64,000 nucleotides of DNA, from contig CM055108.1 in NCBI GenBank assembly GCA_029204225.1, forward strand, positions 12,897,955 through 12,961,954, written 5' to 3'. The position numbers were made by a program, and so were the translations under genes. Under the pieces are notes generated by a model. The model worked only from the letters and a program-made list of their open reading frames with translations, had not been told where the DNA came from and ran no database searches. Source of the DNA: Diphasiastrum complanatum (Eukaryota; Streptophyta; Lycopodiopsida; Lycopodiales; Lycopodiaceae). Positions 59,640-64,000 of the stretch are shown piece by piece (positions within the stretch are counted from its first letter, which is position 1; every line of letters starts with the position of its first letter).

Positions 59640-60455
59640 AAGTGTACTATGGGATAGCGGACTTGTGCGTGACGGCTAGGATGAGCAGGGAAGGATGATA
59701 AAGCCCTCGTAGAGGACCGATATGTACGGATCGAATGTACGGTATATCGGACCTGTGCGAGCCAAATATAAGAGAAATAGATTAGTAAAGAGGAAAGACG
59801 CACAAGTGTGATACGAGAAGACACGTAGGCGGATGTATCGGACCTGTGCGCATGGAAGGCGATAGGAAAAATATCGATTGTGAAGGATGTGCACAAGTGC
59901 GATATGCAGAGCCAAAAAAAAGTGAAAAAAATTCATCGAAGTTTGTGATTTTATATCATGATTCACACGTGCGAAAGAACGTCCTGTCACACATGTGAGA
60001 CTTGTACGTCAAATGCGAGAGCAACATGTGTCACCCTGTCACTTTACACGTGTGGGATTTGTACGAGCAAATGCGAGAGCGACACGTGTTGTCGAACAAA
60101 CGAATGAACACGAGACATGTGTACAGGTGTCATTTCACACGTGTCCAGGTGTCACCTCACACGTGCCAGTGTCTGTCGTCCAATTGAAAGTAGACACATG
60201 TCCTTTGACTGTTGACCACACGTGTGAAAATTTAGTATAAATGGCACGAAGCGCAATTAATTTTTTACCTTTTTCGTTCTCGAAATTCATGGCATATCGC
60301 TCTTGTGTGCGCGCATTGTTGTCCGTTTGTTTGCAATGATACCTACTTGCACACAAGTGCGATATTCGATATCTACCTGATCTTGTGCGCAATCCTGAGA
60401 GTTATTTTTGTTTCAGTTCTCCCTCGCGCACAAGTGCGATATCTACATTACTTCC
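59640..60455. promoter_or_regulatory. Divergent promoter with ACACGTGT array and leader inverted repeats
   Basis: Between the starts of g2 (59,637, minus) and g3 (60,456, plus). A TATAAAAT at 59,955-59,948 (minus) and TATAAAT at 60,236-60,242 (plus) face outwards. Between them ten ACAYGTG-type boxes occur (for example 59,965, 60,046, 60,082, 60,137, 60,218), with GTACG-CAAATGCGAGAGC twice. Outside the TATA boxes both leaders carry GCACAAGTGCGATAT-like words in both orientations: 59,654, 59,744, 59,799, 59,835, 59,891 and 60,294, 60,349, 60,426. ACACGTG is a known bZIP/bHLH target in plants. The function here is inferred. Confidence 0.75.
60294..60365 (+). promoter_or_regulatory. Predicted 17-bp stem-loop in g3 leader
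   Basis: Arms 60,294-60,310 (ATATCGCTCTTGTGTGC) and 60,349-60,365 (GCACACAAGTGCGATAT) pair at 16 of 17 positions around a 38-base loop, about 58 bp downstream of the g3 TATA box. Confidence 0.75.
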
Positions 60456-61931
60456 ATGGCCTCTTCCTCAGGATCCTCACGAGATTCAGGCTTGAGTTCA
60501 TTTCTTACTGAATTTGGGATTTTTGAAAATCTAGACTACTTCCACAGCCTATTCATGCCATATCTACATGTTTTCAAGACTGCACAACCAAATTCTGACG
60601 TATTTTATTAACATTATGTTAGATTCAGATATATACTTAGTAAGCTTGTTTTCTCCATAGGTTCACTCCAGTACATGCATTATACTGATCTTGTTCATTT
60701 ATAGAATGTTCACCAAATTGTTAGCAGTTCAATGTGTCCTTATTACAACAAGAAATGTCGATTGGTTGAATATCAGAGTGGTTTTGTACTTTTCCTGTTA
60801 GTTCAGATCCCAGATGATGAGGAAGTTTCTGTTGCTGACCCTCCTTTTGCATCATCCTCTGTTCAGTCAACTATTAAGGATATCACTCACTTCCTTATCA
60901 AAACTCTTGATAAGGAAAGTGACTTTATTGATGTAAATACTGATGTTGTCAGGGATTCTTTTATTGGCCAAAATACATCTGCTGATGAATCGATCCCTAT
61001 ATAAGAGTCTAAATGTCTTTTCAATTTGCTTGTATATTATATAAATGACGATGTATATTTTACTACTGCTGATTTATGTAAAATTTTTGACTATCGTGAA
61101 GATGAGGTTCTATGTTTATTATTCGGCACAATTTTCAAATTCTCTGACTTTGTAGATTTTGAAACAGATGACCTTATTGTTGGTATTGATTTTGATGATG
61201 AGGAGGGACTTATGACCGGTGAAGAATGCCTGAATAAGACTTTATCAAATATTGCTGAGGATGGGCGAGGCAGACCATCCGATGAAAAATTCACGGCATT
61301 TCAATCCCAGATAGGCTTCGCTCGTCCATCATTAATGCATTTCACTGATGATTCCACTTCAGTACGTGGTCATTATATTGATCATCCTGATCTGGTTGTT
61401 GCTGATGATGATGAATGTGTAAGTGTTTAAACTTCCTTGCATTCGAATGTTTTAATCATTGAATGTTTTTTGCTAACATATTTCCTATTGCAGGATGCTC
61501 TCATAATTGATGATTTTGTTGCGAGACGAGGTGGTTTCAGACAACACGCATCCTCGTTCCAGAGGGATAGTGGACTTGGCCACTGTCTTAGGCATTTTCT
61601 GAAAAATGAGATCTGTAGTGCTCATTCCAAGTTGAGCCCAGTTGGGGAGAGTCTTATAATGGCAGTTAAAGCTTTATCATTTTACGTAGGAGGACATAAA
61701 TTTGTTAAGACAAATAAGATCATTTTTGTCAAAAGATCTTATGTTTTGAACATTTTAGGTTTTACTGATGGGAATGTTCCTTTAAGGAGCTCCCATTATT
61801 CATTGTATTCCACTTATATTTAGCTTAGTGGAAATAAGGATAATGCACATCTATTAGATGCATATGCTAGTAGAGAATTTCTTCATGACAATACTGCCAT
61901 AGAATCTGACACACGATCTGATGATGAATAG
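60456..61931 (+). pseudogene. Transposon gene g3, unknown acidic protein
   Basis: Exon 1 is 60,456-60,599 (MASSSGSSRDSGLSSFLTEF, donor GAC-GTATTT). Exon 2 is 60,807-61,418 (IPDDEEVSVADPPFASSS, then TTADLCKIFDYREDEVL and FETDDLIVGIDFDDEEGL). The donor GTAAGT at 61,419 and acceptor at 61,493 join exon 3 (DALIIDDFVARRGGFRQH, then LIMAVKALSFYVGGHKFV, ending in an acidic SDTRSDDE) to a stop at 61,929-61,931. Phases match at both introns. Two in-frame stops (61,002 and 61,821) break it. The N-terminal half is strongly acidic; the C-terminal part is basic and could be a nucleic-acid-binding domain. I do not recognise the family. It shares its promoter region with g2. Confidence 0.6.
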
Positions 61932-62065
61932 TTGACACTTTGTATTTTCTTATATTACAATCAATACATTTACATTGAGTATTTCTCCTCTCTTGTCCAA
62001 CGAATTTGCAAAGCAATTCTGAACATGTCATGATCTAATGACAATGATTATCTTCTACTCAGCAA

Positions 62066-63435
62066 TCATCTAATTTTCTCTTCTTGTATGAACTTGCATG
62101 CTTTTCTAAACTTCTTGTATTCTGTGGACTTTGTTATATGTCGAATCTGAACTCGGCGATAGAACCATTGAAACAATTGACAAATGTAGTTTCGTTTTTC
62201 ATTGGTTCCTCCATGTTGTGTATTTCGATGAAATGTTGCTGCTTGCCAGTGTGACTTCTCCATCCCTTGTGATGACCATACACTCAAGCTTCCATATGTG
62301 TTTGCAAAAAATACTGTATGATCTCTTAGTATGTACTGCATATGTCAAAATCATAATGTTAGTCTTATGTTTGGATCTAAATATATATATGAAAAATTGA
62401 AAGCATCTTGAAAATTTTATACTAACCATGTAATGAGTGATGTGATTTTCTCTCCATGCTTTTGATACTGCATTAACAAACTCGACACAAGTCCTTTGGA
62501 CAGCTTTCTTATCAATATCAAAGTATTTTTCTTTTCTTAAAATAGCAATCATACTATCAAGCTTTTGCCATACATCAACTTTTAGTACTCTGGTTTTGCC
62601 ATCTTTCTCGAAGTCCTGAGTGGCAGCAATAATATCTATCCAGACTGAGTGTTGAATATTAGAAGCCTTACCAGTATGATTTGATAGGAAATGACATGCT
62701 TTTGCTCCTCCTATGCTTAGTTGGCATGTTCCCATTCTTTCTTGAAAGCTTTTCATCTTTTTAAATTTTGACATGTCCTTTATGGAGTCCTGCTTTTGTA
62801 AAACATCTTCTAATCGAGAGATAGCTTCCTTTGCTAATGATGCTGGCTTAGTATTCCAAGCAAAAACTATATGAAGATAAACGATCTTTTCGATTAATCT
62901 AACTTTTGCATGAAGAGTGCAAACATGTACATTTTTCAAGGGGATAGGCAGCACATGCTTCCAGTTTGGATCTGCATATTCTCTAGTAGTTCCTGTACTC
63001 CTAGTTACATCTTTTGCCATTTTCATGCAGTACAAACAAGGCTGTTTTGATGTAGCACTGTGAGAGACATTATACATACATTTCAATGTTTTCAAATCAC
63101 CTGCTAAGTGCCATTCAACATTGAAGTCTCCAACTCCTGGAACATTGAGAAGTCCTCCATCCATATGGTCCCTGATGATCCTAGGATAAGATGTCCTTGA
63201 GAATATCCATGATAATATATCATGATCCTCCTTCAGCACCTGTCCAAAGAATTAATCAGACTTAGTTTACAATGAACTAATACTATTCAATGAATGTAAT
63301 GTAATAATGAGGCTACTTACCTGAAACGTTGCCAACCACCATATATCATTTTCTGATTGGACATTGATTTCAGAATCAATAGAGATATCCACATGTAGAT
63401 GATACAATGTCATCATCAAAAAAACAATAGAGTAA
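62066..63435 (-). CDS. Transposon gene g4: DDE/RNase H-fold transposase with CxxC insertion
   Basis: Minus strand. Exon 1 ends at 63,321 (HVDISIDSEINVQSENDIWW). Exon 2 (63,239 to about 62,428) carries VEWHLAGDLKTLKCMY, the presumed second catalytic Asp, followed by QPCLYCMKM, a C-x2-C knuckle. Exon 3 (about 62,338-62,066) has THYM/YILRDHTVFFANTYG across the junction, then SVWSSQGMEKSHWQA with the presumed catalytic Glu, HRNTQHGG, QLFQWFYRRVQIR and a basic tail. The frame is open across the three exons, with GT-AG introns. The layout recalls uncharacterised transposase-like proteins of cnidarians, sponges and arbuscular fungi as I remember them. It would cut and join transposon ends. The first Asp is not found; only about 540 bp remain before the right TIR, so the N-terminus may be lost. 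Confidence 0.7.
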
Positions 63436-63957
63436 TCAGTTGCATCAAAGTACTATGACCAGATTCTATGAAGCAAAACAAAATACTCATCTTTGATTAT
63501 ATTATATACTATGTACGATCAATCCAATCTCCATGCTTGTATAGTTGATTCAAATTTGGAAATGCCGCTCATTTTTTCATTCCAATAGGTAGTTGGCGCT
63601 CATATTTCCATTCCAAGGTGATGATGGCGTTCATAATTGGAGATGGAACCCATATTTCCATTCTCGTGGAAGGAATGCATGTGTAAACATTTTGCAATTT
63701 CTCTTGATTCAAATTTGGGGATGGAGGTCATATTCTAGATCCAGTGAAAATATTGCCCTTTTCATAACCAATGGAGAGAATATTTTTGAATTTAGTCAAG
63801 TTATACTGCGAACTGTTTACAGTTCTTAACTGTGACTATAGACACTGTGGTTAGATCATTGGAAGTTGGGGAGGCCTCGGGAGTGGTGGGGACAAGCAAA
63901 TAAACAAAATTGTTTTTTTTATTTTGATATTTTTCTATATCCTACATGGCATTTCTT
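63436..63957. other. Right subterminal region of the transposon
   Basis: Non-coding. GATTCAAATTTGG recurs at about 63,548 and 63,707, and CATATTTCCATTC twice near 63,600 and 63,650, so degenerate subterminal repeats are present, as expected for transposase binding near the ends. Confidence 0.5.
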
Positions 63958-63991
63958 AAAGGGTCTTTTTGATATTGAGAACTCCTCTAAT
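63958..63991 (-). repeat. Right terminal inverted repeat (34 bp)
   Basis: Exact reverse complement of 50,580-50,613. Only nine bases of right flank remain in the window. Confidence 0.92.
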
Positions 63992-64000
63992 GTTTTGGTG

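Larger units (their letters stand above)
50580..63991. mobile_element. TIR DNA transposon with four genes, nested LTR insertion
   Basis: Perfect 34-bp inverted repeats bound the region. The flanking dinucleotide TA on both sides of the GAGGAG-start could be a target duplication, though longer duplications are absent. Removing the 5.27-kb LTR retrotransposon leaves about 8.1 kb. Gene order is g1 (plus), g2 (minus, histone H3-like plus Ulp1 protease), a divergent promoter array, g3 (plus), and g4 (minus, DDE transposase). Introns with GT-AG ends occur in all four genes. The superfamily is uncertain. Stops and frameshifts in g1, g2 and g3 and the insertion show an inactive copy. Confidence 0.8.

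Noticed and set aside
50580-63991. PIF/Harbinger, piggyBac or CACTA assignment
   Set aside because: The flanks do not give an identical TWA triplet or TTAA, the ends do not start CACTA, and the transposase motifs do not fit these groups.

Overview
The window looks like nuclear DNA from a land plant with a large, repeat-rich genome. A fern, lycophyte or gymnosperm is my guess, based on very long introns full of decayed retrotransposons; the sequence alone does not prove this. Every coding signal is split by GT-AG introns or belongs to a transposable element. I see no bacterial operons, CRISPR array, rRNA or convincing tRNA gene.

Layout. 1-15.7 kb is a patchwork of broken Ty3/gypsy and Ty1/copia pieces on both strands. 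It includes one LTR of a family that returns at 42 kb and 51-56 kb, and a copia remnant whose primer binding site is triplicated. 15.7-17.4 kb is a LINE ORF1 fragment on the minus strand. 18.16-44.55 kb is the only clear host gene: a DUF676-type alpha/beta-hydrolase (lipase-like) on the plus strand. Its ten visible exons join in frame (379 codons plus stop) although spread over 26 kb. Its two giant introns hold a copia remnant, a non-autonomous LTR element (21.56-26.45 kb), GA microsatellites and minisatellites (9.7 kb intron), and two copia elements plus a chromovirus 3' end (13.2 kb intron). 44.5-48.1 kb is mostly featureless. 48.1-50.57 kb is the 3' end of a Ty3/gypsy element on the minus strand.

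The most unusual part is 50,580-63,991. It is bounded by perfect 34-bp terminal inverted repeats and reads as a multi-gene DNA transposon of about 8.1 kb, later interrupted by a 5.27-kb LTR retrotransposon with a 5-bp target duplication (AATGT). It carries four genes. g1 (plus) is an unknown protein and is the gene hit by the retrotransposon. g2 (minus) is a histone H3-like fold followed in one gene by a Ulp1/C48-type SUMO protease. g3 (plus) is an unknown acidic protein. g4 (minus) is a DDE/RNase H-fold transposase with a CxxC insertion. g2 and g3 diverge from a shared region in which ten ACACGTGT-type boxes sit between two opposed TATA boxes, and inverted repeats occupy both leaders. Frameshifts and stops show that this copy is dead, but its architecture is readable. 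A histone H3-protease fusion inside a TIR element is something I do not know from described superfamilies.

Exon limits are my own splice-site readings and may be off by a base or two.
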